A stretch of DNA of 64,000 bases from Paenibacillus typhae (GTDB taxonomy: Bacteria; Bacillota; Bacilli; Paenibacillales; Paenibacillaceae), in NCBI RefSeq assembly GCF_900099765.1, contig NZ_FNDX01000001.1:248001-312000 (forward strand), read 5' to 3'. A program made the position numbers and the translations under genes. The notes beneath the pieces are model-generated. The model worked only from the letters and a program-made list of their open reading frames with translations, did not search any database and was not told where the DNA came from. This document shows, in pieces, positions 8,369 through 16,688 of the stretch (the stretch's first letter is position 1; each line of letters begins with the position of its first letter).

Positions 8369-9586
8369 ATGAGAACTATGCATTTATTCAAAACTAAAAA
8401 TGAACTTCAAAAGCTAAGAATAGATGAATTGATGGTTGCCAGAATCCCTGTACTGATTTGGGTTTCTTTGGTCTATGCAGCTTCAATGATCCTGCAAAGC
8501 ATCGGCGAGCTTACTTTGCTTAATGCTTTGCTCTTTACTATAGTTTATATTGTTCATGCTACTCTTCATTGGAGCCTATATAGAATATCCTTAAGCAAAG
8601 CGTGGCTTTACTTTATCATTCAAGGATTGTTGATTTTTACATGTGCTTTACTAATGCCGGATAGCTCGCCTGCGGTTATAATCGGCTTGTTCCCTGTATT
8701 AATCGGTCAAAGCATAGGGTTGTTCTATCAAAGGCGAAAAATAGCGCTTGTTAGTTTATATTGCATTTCAATGTTCTTCTACACCATCATTTATGTAGGA
8801 GATGAATATGACCTTGTACTTTTAGTCCTGTTGTTTCTGTTAATGCTGATTGTTGTGGGGGCATACGCCTCGATGTTTTTTCAACAGGTACATGCCCGGA
8901 TACGTACCCAAATCTTTCTGGAGGATCTGGAAAAGGCACACAAAAAGGTTGAGGAACTCACACTTGCAAATGAACGCCAGCGTCTGGCACGTGATCTTCA
9001 TGATACTTTGGCCCAGGGAGTTGCGGGGCTTATAATGCAATTGGAGGCTGTTAATGCCCATATCACTCAAGGAAACATCCAACGGGCACAAGAATTTGTC
9101 GGGGTCTCCATGAGTCAAGCACGGCGGACACTTGCAGAAGCGCGTCTTGCAATAGATAATTTACGGGCAAAGTCTGTTTCCAAAACGGATTTTGAAGAGG
9201 CGGTTAGGGATGAAGTGCATAGATTTAATCAAGCGACAGGCATTGATGTCATGCAACAACTAAAAATTGCTTCAGTTATGACGGGAACGTTGAAGGAGCA
9301 TAGTCTGCAAATCATCAGTGAATGCTTGATGAATGTGGCAAAGCATGCGAAAGCAGATAAGGTATGGATAAATGTTCAAGAGCAGAATAACCGCATTCAG
9401 ATCGAAATTAAAGACAACGGGGTAGGATTCGATACAAATGTTATTGGAAAAAAAACCGGGCATTATGGCCTACTGGGATTGTATGAACGAGTGCGCTTAA
9501 TCGGCGGGGAAATCACAATCAAGAGCCTATCAAGTGGTACACGAATTCAAATAGAAGCTCCGGTTAATAAAGGAGACGGGATATGA
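8369..9586 (+). CDS. NarL-type sensor histidine kinase (YdfH-like)
   Basis: A 405-residue membrane sensor kinase. Residues 25-170 hold about six transmembrane helices with almost no extracellular domain, suggesting intramembrane or envelope-stress sensing. A short linker leads to a HisKA_3 dimerisation domain with the phospho-acceptor H211 in ARDLHDTLAQG, then an ATPase domain with NVAKHAKA (N box), DNGVGFD (G1) and GLLGLYERV (G2). The ATG has GGAGG 6 bp upstream. Its stop overlaps the start of the response regulator by 4 bp (ATGA). Architecture and gene order match YdfH/LiaS/DesK-like kinases. The shared DNA motif with the MMPL exporter at 12127 suggests it controls that exporter, as YdfHI controls ydfJ. 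Confidence 0.93.
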   Translation: MRTMHLFKTKNELQKLRIDELMVARIPVLIWVSLVYAASMILQSIGELTLLNALLFTIVYIVHATLHWSLYRISLSKAWLYFIIQGLLIFTCALLMPDSSPAVIIGLFPVLIGQSIGLFYQRRKIALVSLYCISMFFYTIIYVGDEYDLVLLVLLFLLMLIVVGAYASMFFQQVHARIRTQIFLEDLEKAHKKVEELTLANERQRLARDLHDTLAQGVAGLIMQLEAVNAHITQGNIQRAQEFVGVSMSQARRTLAEARLAIDNLRAKSVSKTDFEEAVRDEVHRFNQATGIDVMQQLKIASVMTGTLKEHSLQIISECLMNVAKHAKADKVWINVQEQNNRIQIEIKDNGVGFDTNVIGKKTGHYGLLGLYERVRLIGGEITIKSLSSGTRIQIEAPVNKGDGI

Positions 9587-10236
9587 TTCCATATAAAATA
9601 CTCATCGTTGATGATCACTTAGTAGTACGGGAAGGATTGAAAATGATTTTGGAGACCGATAAGCGTTTTAGTATTGTCGGTGAAGCAGAGAATGGCGAGA
9701 TTGCACTTAGTTTAATTAAAACACTTGTACCTGACGTGATTTTACTGGATTTGAATATGCCGGTAATGAGTGGACTGGATACATTGAAGGCTTTAAATGC
9801 TGCGCAATCTGTTGTACCGATTATTATATTAACAACCTACAATGAAGATGATCTAATGGTAAACGCACTGGCGCTTGGAGCGAAAGGATACTTATTAAAA
9901 GATACAAGCAGGGAAGATTTATTCCGGACGATCGAATCGGCAATACGGGGCAGCACCCTTTTGCAGGCTGATATTTTGACGAAAGTATTAGCTGCCAAAG
10001 AAAGGTTGGAGAAGCCGGAGGCTAAAGAGGAAGGGCATGTCTACCTGACTGATAAAGAAACGATCATCTTACAAATGGTAGCACGTGGGTTTAAAAGTAA
10101 AGAAATTGCCTTTGATATGGGCGTTACGGAGCGGACAATTAAGTCGCATTTGACCAATATCTACAGTAAGCTTGGAGTAGACTCACGTTCCCAGGCGGTA
10201 GTTACCGCCTTAGAACTAGGTATTCTTCATATCTAG
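9583..10236 (+). CDS. NarL/LuxR-family response regulator (YdfI-like)
   Basis: A 217-residue response regulator and partner of the kinase at 8369, with which it overlaps by 4 bp. The receiver domain covers residues 4-120: acidic pocket DDH, phospho-acceptor D56 in LLDLNMP, and the conserved Lys in GYLLKDT. The LuxR-type helix-turn-helix lies near residues 152-212 (LTDKETIILQMVARGFKSKE and TERTIKSHLTNIYSKLGV). It most likely activates its own operon and the MMPL exporter through the tandem CCC-N4-GTAC motifs found before both. Confidence 0.95.
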   Translation: MIPYKILIVDDHLVVREGLKMILETDKRFSIVGEAENGEIALSLIKTLVPDVILLDLNMPVMSGLDTLKALNAAQSVVPIIILTTYNEDDLMVNALALGAKGYLLKDTSREDLFRTIESAIRGSTLLQADILTKVLAAKERLEKPEAKEEGHVYLTDKETIILQMVARGFKSKEIAFDMGVTERTIKSHLTNIYSKLGVDSRSQAVVTALELGILHI

Positions 10237-10290
10237 TCAGCCCGTAAGATTTCATAAATCGCAACTTACTTAATGATTCGGGGGACAGCC

Positions 10291-11010
10291 GTGTATAAAC
10301 TACCGCCTTACGTAGTCATTACTTTTATCGTGGAGGGTACTGGCTTACAACATTTAGGGTATGCTGAAAGACAAGCTATGCCGGGTGATTTATTCATCAC
10401 CCGTGCAACTGAAGCGGATCTTTTAGAAATGGAAATTCATCAGCAAAAATCAGTACTGCGCTATATCTATCTGGATTGCGGGAAAGATAAGGCTGTTCCC
10501 CATCTTCCAATGAAATGGTCAGTAAACCAAAGTTATCGTAAAGAATTCATTCAATTTTTCAAAGCTACTTATTCATTATATGGAAAGCCATTTAGCTATG
10601 CGGAGAAGAGGCTTCTGGAGGTGTGGAAATATTTCACTGATTTTCTTTTGTCTAAACCGATGAAGGCAAATTTAGTAGAATTTGAGAACAGTGGAGATCC
10701 TTTGTACAAACCCCTCCATCATATTGCTTGCCAGTTTAAGGATTCGGTTCCGGTTCATCACATCAGTGAACAATTACACATGAGTACACGGCATTTTCAG
10801 CGTAATTTCAAAAATCTGACCGGGAAATCTTATAAGCAATTGCTGATGGAGACAAGAATTCGTCATAGCTGCGGGTTACTGAGTTACTCTACTATAAGTA
10901 TTGAAAAAATAGCGAATTTGGTAGGAATCCATGATATGTATCATTTTTATCAATTGTTTCATCAGTATTGTGGAATGACCCCTGGAGCATTCCGCAAGCT
11001 GAGTTATTGA
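10291..11010 (+). CDS. Small AraC-family transcriptional regulator
   Basis: A 239-residue AraC/XylS regulator. The N-terminal part is a short cupin-like ligand domain (AMPGDLFITRA is the typical beta-turn); the C-terminal ~100 residues carry two helix-turn-helix motifs (VHHISEQLHMSTRHFQRNF and IEKIANLVGIHDMYHFYQLF) ending in GMTPGAFRK. I place the start at GTG 10291, six bases after GGGGGA. An in-frame ATG at 10273 (245 residues) lacks a ribosome binding site, and a stop codon lies just upstream of it. The ligand domain seems slightly shorter than usual for the family. It follows the response regulator by about 50 bp and precedes the dehydrogenase, which it may regulate; no direct evidence. 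Confidence 0.88.
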   Translation: MYKLPPYVVITFIVEGTGLQHLGYAERQAMPGDLFITRATEADLLEMEIHQQKSVLRYIYLDCGKDKAVPHLPMKWSVNQSYRKEFIQFFKATYSLYGKPFSYAEKRLLEVWKYFTDFLLSKPMKANLVEFENSGDPLYKPLHHIACQFKDSVPVHHISEQLHMSTRHFQRNFKNLTGKSYKQLLMETRIRHSCGLLSYSTISIEKIANLVGIHDMYHFYQLFHQYCGMTPGAFRKLSY

Positions 11011-11118
11011 GATAAGCTTAAGATGTCGCATTTCCACATAGTTCTCGAACATAATGATTTGTAAACTTATTGAGTGGATTGCTGGATCCCGCAAAATCAT
11101 TCGATGGAGGAACTCATT

Positions 11119-11898
11119 ATGAGCGATTATGAAGGTTCGATTAAGCTAGAAGGAAAGGTAGCTATTGTTACAGGAGCAGGTAGCGGGATTGGCCGGTCTT
11201 CATCCATTAAGCTCGCTAAAGCAGGTTATAAGGTAAGCGTTGTAGACTTTAATTCTGTGACTGGGGAAGAAACGCTTAGTCTTATTAAAGAAGAAGGCGG
11301 AGAAGGCATCTTTATTCAAGCGGATGTTTCAAGGAATGAGCATGTTCTGAACTATGTTCAAACAACTATGGAACAATACGGGAGAATTGATGCCTTTGTA
11401 AATAACGCAGGAATATTACAGAAGTTCTCTTTGCTTGAAAATATCGAAGAATCAGAGTATGAACGCATAATTAATGTTAATGTTAGGGGTGTCTTTCTAG
11501 GCTTAAAACATGTATTAAAAATAATGGCTGAACAAGGATTCGGTTCGGTAATAAATACAGCCTCCACCGCGGGGCTTCGCGCTGAACATAGTATGTCGGT
11601 CTATACAGCCAGTAAGCACGCTGTCATTGGATTGACAAAGGCTGCTGCTCTAGAATATGTACGCAAGGGAGTAAGAGTAAATGCGATATGCCCAGGAGGT
11701 GTAGATACCACTCTTACACAAGCTGTACCGACAATGATGCAAAACAATGGATATACTCCAGAGGAATTTCCTAATATGCGAATGGGGCGATTTGCAGACC
11801 CTGCCGAAATTGCCGAGATCGTATTAATGCTCGCATCCGGCCAATCCAGCTATATGACGGGTTCAATAATTGCTGTCGATGGAGGTTTAACCTTGTAA
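11119..11898 (+). CDS. Short-chain dehydrogenase/reductase
   Basis: A 259-residue classical SDR oxidoreductase using NAD(P). The Rossmann glycine motif TGAGSGIG is at residues 18-25, followed by Asp in VDFN, suggesting NAD(H) preference; NNAG follows. The catalytic Ser lies in INTASTAG, and Tyr-x3-Lys in YTASK. The C-terminal VNAICPGGVDT and TGSIIAVDGG are typical of the FabG/glucose-dehydrogenase-like group. Start 11119 is chosen over the in-frame ATG at 11074 because TGGAGG lies 10 bp before it. The substrate cannot be predicted; neighbours suggest stress or detoxification metabolism. A terminator follows directly. Confidence 0.92.
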   Translation: MSDYEGSIKLEGKVAIVTGAGSGIGRSSSIKLAKAGYKVSVVDFNSVTGEETLSLIKEEGGEGIFIQADVSRNEHVLNYVQTTMEQYGRIDAFVNNAGILQKFSLLENIEESEYERIINVNVRGVFLGLKHVLKIMAEQGFGSVINTASTAGLRAEHSMSVYTASKHAVIGLTKAAALEYVRKGVRVNAICPGGVDTTLTQAVPTMMQNNGYTPEEFPNMRMGRFADPAEIAEIVLMLASGQSSYMTGSIIAVDGGLTL

Positions 11899-11915
11899 GT
11901 ATTATTTGTTCAAAT

Positions 11916-11968
11916 AGACATTATCTGGACATTCCCTTTTGGGATATGCCGGGATAATGTCTTTTTTT
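11916..11968 (+). terminator. Rho-independent terminator after SDR
   Basis: AGACATTATC (11916-11925) pairs perfectly with GATAATGTCT (11953-11962), with an inner stem GGACATTCCC/GGGATATGCC around TTTT, followed by a run of seven T residues. Confidence 0.88.
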
Positions 11969-12015
11969 ATTGCACGCTCATTATACACTTAAAGAGTTAT
12001 GCTGTTCGTTTTCTT

Positions 12016-12050
12016 CCCAAAGGTACATGTCCATTCCTTCCCCTTGGTAC
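12016..12050 (+). promoter_or_regulatory. Tandem YdfI-like motif upstream of MMPL exporter
   Basis: CCCAAAGGTAC (12016-12026) and CCCCTTGGTAC (12040-12050) repeat with 24 bp spacing. The second copy extends into GATTC exactly as the copy at 7961 does (CGTACGATTC versus GGTACGATTC). A -10-like TATAAA lies at 12073-12078, 23 bp after the second copy, mirroring the layout before the kinase operon. This suggests direct activation by the response regulator encoded at 9583. Confidence 0.55.
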
Positions 12051-12126
12051 GATTCGCCTTTGAAGCTTTTCCTATAAACTAAATACATAGAGAATAAACA
12101 ACAATAGGATGTCGGGAGGACACGAA

Positions 12127-14295
12127 ATGGCAAAATATTTATACCGTTTAGGTCATTGGTCAGCAAGAAATGCAAAACTGGTCATGCTTGGGGGATTTGC
12201 AGTTTTAGTTGCATTTGCACTACTTGCGCTAAGCTTGGGACCAGCGTTCAATGACAACACATCTATTCCGGGGCTTAAATCCCAAGCGGCGATTGATTTA
12301 TTAAATAAGGAATTCGCCGGGCCGAAGGAAGACGGGGGACAAACCCGACTGGTCATCAAAGCACCTGAAGGTCAGACATTGTCCTCAGAAACCTCACAGG
12401 CAGTCATTCAGAAAACACTAAAAGAGATTGTGGAAGATACACAAGTGAAATCAGTGGCGGGTCCTTACGATAACCAGTCACTAAATGCAGACAAGACTAT
12501 AGCCTACATGGACATCACATATAAAATACCTGCAGGTGAAGTCACAGAAGCTTCCAGAGAACATATAACAGCTGTTGCTGAAGGCATGCGATTCTCGGAC
12601 TGGCAAGCTGAACTGACTGGCTCTGCTTACGTCCAGATGAAAATCATGGGTCCGTCTGAAGTCATTGGTGTACTGATCGCTTTCTTGGTTCTGTCTATCA
12701 CCTTCAGTTCCTTCCTGCTCGGAGTATTGCCCATTGCAACTGCAGTGATAGGCCTTGGGATTGGCTTGCTCGGTGTAATGATCGGCTCCAATATGCTGGA
12801 TATTCCCTCAACCTCCATGGCGCTCGCAGCTATGCTTGGGCTGGCGGTGGGCATAGACTATGCGCTCTTCATTGTCTCCAGGTTCCGTCAGCAATTGGCC
12901 GCGGGCTATAGCAGCCGGGAATCAATAGCTATCGCAAATGCGACAGCAGGAAGCTCTGTAGTCTTCGCAGCCATAACGGTCATCATCGGACTGGCAGGTC
13001 TGGCCGTCGTGAACATTCCGTTTCTGACAGCTATGGGGCTGGCTGGCGCATTCTGTGTATTGTTAGCCATGCTCACCTCGATCATCCTGGTTCCTGCAGT
13101 GCTCAGCGCAGTAGGGAGCAAGGTCACTGCTTCAAGCGGAAACAAGTGGCTGAAGACCCGTAAACGGATGAACGCAAACAGGAACCGTCTGGGGCATTTT
13201 GTAACAAGTAAGCCTTGGACGATAGTTATTCTGGGAATGATCTTGCTGGGTGTAATCGCCTTGCCTTTCTCACATCTGCAGTTGGGGAGTTCCGATGACG
13301 GGCTGAAATCAACGGAAAAAACAGAGCGCCGGGCTTATGACCTGCTCTCGGAAGGGTACGGCGAAGGCTTTCACAGTCCGCTCATTGTTCTGGCCGTTGC
13401 CGAAGGGGATGGAGACTTCATGACCAATGTATCAAGCGGGCTAAAGAACCTGGAGGCTATTCCCAATATAGGCACGGTATCACCGGCTATTCCCGGACCG
13501 TCCGGAGAAGTTGCACTGATCAATATTATCCCGGCGACGGGGCCGCATGATAAGGAAACGACTAAGCTTATAGATGCAATCAGAGATCAGGCTCCTGATA
13601 TTCTAGAGAAGAACCATGTGGAATTTATGGTCACAGGCGGGACAGCCGTTAATCTTGAGATTTCCCAGAACCTGAGTGATGCGCTGCCTAAATTCTGTCT
13701 TATCATCGTCGGACTGGCGTTTCTCCTGCTGATGGTTGTATTCCGTTCGCTGCTGGTGCCGGTTAAAGCAGTGTTAGGTTTTATCCTGTCCCTAGCCGCA
13801 ACCTTTGGATTTGTCGTCTTCGTCATTCAGGATGGACATCTGGGCAGCGTCTTTGGCTTTTATGGTGCAGGTCCTGTTCTAAACTTTCTTCCCATCATTG
13901 TTGTAGGCATCCTGTTCGGCCTTGCGATGGATTATGAGGTCTTCCTCGTTAGCCGGATGCGTGAAGAATTCAAGCATACAGGGGATGCCAAGCAAGCCGT
14001 TCTGGCGGGAATGGGGCACAGTGGCGGTGTAGTAACGGCAGCGGGTCTGATTATGATCTCCGTATTTACCGGCTTCATGCTGGCAGAAGATCCGATTATC
14101 AAGTCGATGGGGTTCGCACTTGCGTTTGGTATTCTCTTTGATGCTTTTGTAGTAAGATTACTCATCGTTCCGGCTGTTATGACTCTGATGGGTAAATCCG
14201 CATGGTATTTGCCGAAGTGGCTGGACCGGATCTTGCCTAATCTTGACATTGAAGGTGAATCAGTAATGAAAGAGCTGGAGCGTAATGCTGCTTAG
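12127..14295 (+). CDS. MMPL/RND-family membrane exporter (YdfJ-like)
   Basis: A 722-residue RND-superfamily exporter of the MMPL type. It has the duplicated layout: TM1 (about 13-35), extracellular loop, five-helix block (about 180-345) with GLAVGIDYALFIVSR, second TM and loop, then a second block (about 515-700) with FGLAMDYEVFLVSRMREE. The paired (G/A)xDY motifs inside the membrane blocks carry the proton-relay Asp residues. It likely exports a hydrophobic or toxic compound using the proton gradient. The start at 12127 is chosen because GGGAGGA precedes it; the in-frame ATG at 12109 lies upstream of that site. Tandem regulator motifs upstream suggest control by the two-component system at 8369-10236. 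It converges on the TetR gene. Confidence 0.94.
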   Translation: MAKYLYRLGHWSARNAKLVMLGGFAVLVAFALLALSLGPAFNDNTSIPGLKSQAAIDLLNKEFAGPKEDGGQTRLVIKAPEGQTLSSETSQAVIQKTLKEIVEDTQVKSVAGPYDNQSLNADKTIAYMDITYKIPAGEVTEASREHITAVAEGMRFSDWQAELTGSAYVQMKIMGPSEVIGVLIAFLVLSITFSSFLLGVLPIATAVIGLGIGLLGVMIGSNMLDIPSTSMALAAMLGLAVGIDYALFIVSRFRQQLAAGYSSRESIAIANATAGSSVVFAAITVIIGLAGLAVVNIPFLTAMGLAGAFCVLLAMLTSIILVPAVLSAVGSKVTASSGNKWLKTRKRMNANRNRLGHFVTSKPWTIVILGMILLGVIALPFSHLQLGSSDDGLKSTEKTERRAYDLLSEGYGEGFHSPLIVLAVAEGDGDFMTNVSSGLKNLEAIPNIGTVSPAIPGPSGEVALINIIPATGPHDKETTKLIDAIRDQAPDILEKNHVEFMVTGGTAVNLEISQNLSDALPKFCLIIVGLAFLLLMVVFRSLLVPVKAVLGFILSLAATFGFVVFVIQDGHLGSVFGFYGAGPVLNFLPIIVVGILFGLAMDYEVFLVSRMREEFKHTGDAKQAVLAGMGHSGGVVTAAGLIMISVFTGFMLAEDPIIKSMGFALAFGILFDAFVVRLLIVPAVMTLMGKSAWYLPKWLDRILPNLDIEGESVMKELERNAA

Positions 14296-14312
14296 CGCAA
14301 TTAATAAGCTAC

Positions 14313-14879
14313 TCATTTCTCTTCTAAGGTGTCAAACGCCAATAAGGAATGGTCAGCTAAAGAGAAGATCAGCTCTGCCAGTTCATTACTGGAGATGATA
14401 AATCCTTCTTGTATCCATTCTTGTATGATCGCTAAGCTTCCATTGACCAAGTAGGAATAAGTATAACGTTTCAATCTGTCAGGTACGTTGAGTTGAAGCT
14501 GACTATCAATATTCTTGAGTATTTCACTCAGAAGGCGTTTGGGAAATAACACGTTTTCATTAGAGGTGAGGAGCATTACAGTGAATAGCTCCTCATCCTT
14601 TTTAATGTAATCCAGAAAAGCCAGGATATAAGTAGTACCGTTGTCTCCCGCTTCAATTTTATCCAGATAGGCACTCGTATTATTAATAATCTCCTGCTCA
14701 ACATGTTCAAGCAGTTCATATGCATTAGCGTAATGTAAATAGAAAGTTGAGCGGTTAATTCCAGCTGATGTGCATAATTCCTTTACACTGATCTGGCTTA
14801 TATTTTTCTCTTTGAGCAAGCTGATCAAGCTCTGTTTCAGCAAGAGTTTGGTTAATCGTTCACGTTGATTCAATATCAT
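14313..14879 (-). CDS. TetR/AcrR-family transcriptional repressor
   Basis: A 188-residue TetR-type regulator. The N-terminal DNA-binding domain is clear: ISVKELCTSAGINRSTFYLH at about residues 29-48, followed by YYxN-like YANAYELLEHVE. The C-terminal ligand-binding domain is helical and resembles the TetR_C_8/DhaS-like group. The gene is divergent from the epimerase-like gene at 15052 and convergent with the MMPL exporter. The 170-bp divergent region contains two copies of AAATAGACACT, one within a perfect AGACACTGTGTCT palindrome, which are good operator candidates. The likely target is the epimerase gene and itself. Confidence 0.92.
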   Translation of the reverse strand: MILNQRERLTKLLLKQSLISLLKEKNISQISVKELCTSAGINRSTFYLHYANAYELLEHVEQEIINNTSAYLDKIEAGDNGTTYILAFLDYIKKDEELFTVMLLTSNENVLFPKRLLSEILKNIDSQLQLNVPDRLKRYTYSYLVNGSLAIIQEWIQEGFIISSNELAELIFSLADHSLLAFDTLEEK

Positions 14880-14915
14880 TCACCTCTGAAAAAATAAATT
14901 TGTAAATTTCTATTG

Positions 14916-14995
14916 AAATAGACACTTTTACATCGAATGTCTATATTACATCAGAGCAATAAACAACTGATGGTTGTTAAATAGACACTGTGTCT
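14916..14995. promoter_or_regulatory. Candidate TetR operators in divergent region
   Basis: AAATAGACACT occurs at 14916-14926 and 14979-14989, exactly 63 bp apart (six helical turns). The first copy belongs to the inverted repeat ATAGACA (14918-14924) ... TGTCTAT (14938-14944); the second forms the 13-bp palindrome AGACACTGTGTCT (14983-14995). Both lie between the TetR gene and its divergent neighbour. Confidence 0.6.
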
Positions 14996-15051
14996 GTATT
15001 CTGAAGGTAGACTAGTGATTTGTCAATAAACTTATGATGCAGGTGAAAAAA

Positions 15052-16581
15052 ATGAAGAAAAAGCGGGTCATGATTACTGGTGCAGCGGGCAATATGGGTG
15101 GAGAGACGTTGAAGTTATTAATCAACGATTTGGCGAAATGCGAGCTGCTGCTCTTTGATTTAGACAATCCTAACAGCCGTGAAAAGCTCAAGCCCTATGA
15201 GGGACTGAGCGGTGTTAAAGTAGTCTATGGTAACTTGTTGGATCGAAATTTAGTATATGAATGTGTGAAGGATGCAGACATTGTACTTCATATTGCTGCT
15301 TTTGTTTCTCCTGCGGCTGATGAGTTTCCCGAACGGGCCATGCAGATTAACTATGGTTCAGCAAAAAACATCGTTGACTCCATTAAGAAAAGTGGCCGTG
15401 CAGACACAACGCGCTTCGTAAATATCGGTACAATTGCAGAAACAGGTGACCGTATGCCGCCGATCCATTGGGGACGTGTAGGAGACCCACTCAAGCCAAG
15501 TGTATATGATTACTATGCCGTTTCAAAAATTGCTGCCGAGCGTATGGTCATTGAATCTGGACTCAGCTATTGGGTGAGTCTCCGCCAAACGGGTATTATG
15601 GGCCCGGCGATGAGCAAGATTCAGGACCCGATTATGTTCCATAATTGTCTGGAAAATGTACTTGAGTACGTATCTGACCGCGATTCAGGACGATTAATGC
15701 GAAATCTGTGTATCCAGGATATTGACGGAGAACTTGATAAAGGGTTCTGGCAGCATATATACAATATTGGCGGGGGCGAAAGCTGCCGGGTCAGCACGCT
15801 GGAGATGTACCAAGTGCTTTACGGCAAGCTTGGCATCACCAATTTAGATCATGTGATCGACCCCAAATGGTATGCTACGAGGAATTTTCACGGGCAATAT
15901 TATCTGGATTCTGACAAGCTGGAGGATTATTTCCACTTCCGCCGAGACTCGATGGAGTACTTCTATCAGAGCTACCTTGATAATCTCGGTGCACTTGTTC
16001 CCGTAGCTAAAGTTATTACGAAGCTGCCCGGCGGACAGAAGTTTATGGGGGCTATGATTAAGCGGACCATGAAAAAACAAGCTGTGAAAGAACGTGGGAC
16101 ACTGCGTTTTATAGAGGATAATGATATTGAGAAAATCGAAGCTTATTGGGGCAGTAAGAAAAATTGGGAGTCGATTCCGGGAAAACTATCCGAGATGAAG
16201 AAATTCACCGATTGGAACAAAGTCATAAAGCTCGATCATGGCTATGATGAGAACAAGCCTGCTTCACAATTAAATATTGAAGATATGAAAGGGGCTGCAA
16301 AATTCCGCGGCGGTGAATGCCTATCTACAGAGATGACGAAGGGCGATTGGGCGGAAAAACTTAATTTCAAATGTGCATTCGGACATACCTTTAGCGCCAG
16401 TCCCAAACTTGTTCTTGAGGGAGGACATTTCTGCCCTCAATGTGAACGTGAAAGCTGGAATTACAAAGAACGTGCTAAGCGTGAACCGTTTTTCGCCCAA
16501 GTATGGAACCCTATTCAAGGCAAGGATGATGGACGAGAATATAAAAAAATCGTATCTGAATTAGATATTGAAGATAAATAA
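15052..16581 (+). CDS. NAD-dependent epimerase/dehydratase-like protein with C-terminal zinc ribbon
   Basis: A 509-residue protein. Residues 1-320 are an extended SDR/epimerase fold: nucleotide-binding TGAAGNMG near residue 9, and the YxxxK catalytic pair in YDYYAVSKIAAERM. The remaining ~180 residues are not part of the usual epimerase; they end with KCAFGHTF...CPQC, a Cys/His-Cys-Cys arrangement typical of a zinc ribbon. The start at 15052 has AGGTG 6 bp upstream; the in-frame ATG at 15034 has none. It is probably repressed by the divergent TetR. The substrate is unknown; the tail may bind a partner, nucleic acid or a metal. A terminator follows the gene. Confidence 0.85.
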   Translation: MKKKRVMITGAAGNMGGETLKLLINDLAKCELLLFDLDNPNSREKLKPYEGLSGVKVVYGNLLDRNLVYECVKDADIVLHIAAFVSPAADEFPERAMQINYGSAKNIVDSIKKSGRADTTRFVNIGTIAETGDRMPPIHWGRVGDPLKPSVYDYYAVSKIAAERMVIESGLSYWVSLRQTGIMGPAMSKIQDPIMFHNCLENVLEYVSDRDSGRLMRNLCIQDIDGELDKGFWQHIYNIGGGESCRVSTLEMYQVLYGKLGITNLDHVIDPKWYATRNFHGQYYLDSDKLEDYFHFRRDSMEYFYQSYLDNLGALVPVAKVITKLPGGQKFMGAMIKRTMKKQAVKERGTLRFIEDNDIEKIEAYWGSKKNWESIPGKLSEMKKFTDWNKVIKLDHGYDENKPASQLNIEDMKGAAKFRGGECLSTEMTKGDWAEKLNFKCAFGHTFSASPKLVLEGGHFCPQCERESWNYKERAKREPFFAQVWNPIQGKDDGREYKKIVSELDIEDK

Positions 16582-16595
16582 AATGTCCTTGGTTG

Positions 16596-16625
16596 AAAAG
16601 CTTGTTCCTAGAGGGCAAGCTTTTT
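16596..16625 (+). terminator. Rho-independent terminator after epimerase-like gene
   Basis: AAAAGCTTG (16596-16604) pairs with CAAGCTTTT (16616-16624) around an 11-nt loop, ending in TTTTTC. An upstream extension of the next reading frame would start inside this hairpin, so that gene must start later (16689). Confidence 0.85.
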
Positions 16626-16688
16626 CTTTGTAAGCAAGCATATTGTAATCAACTAAGATCGCATACTGGTGGTACAGAGGTGGATACC

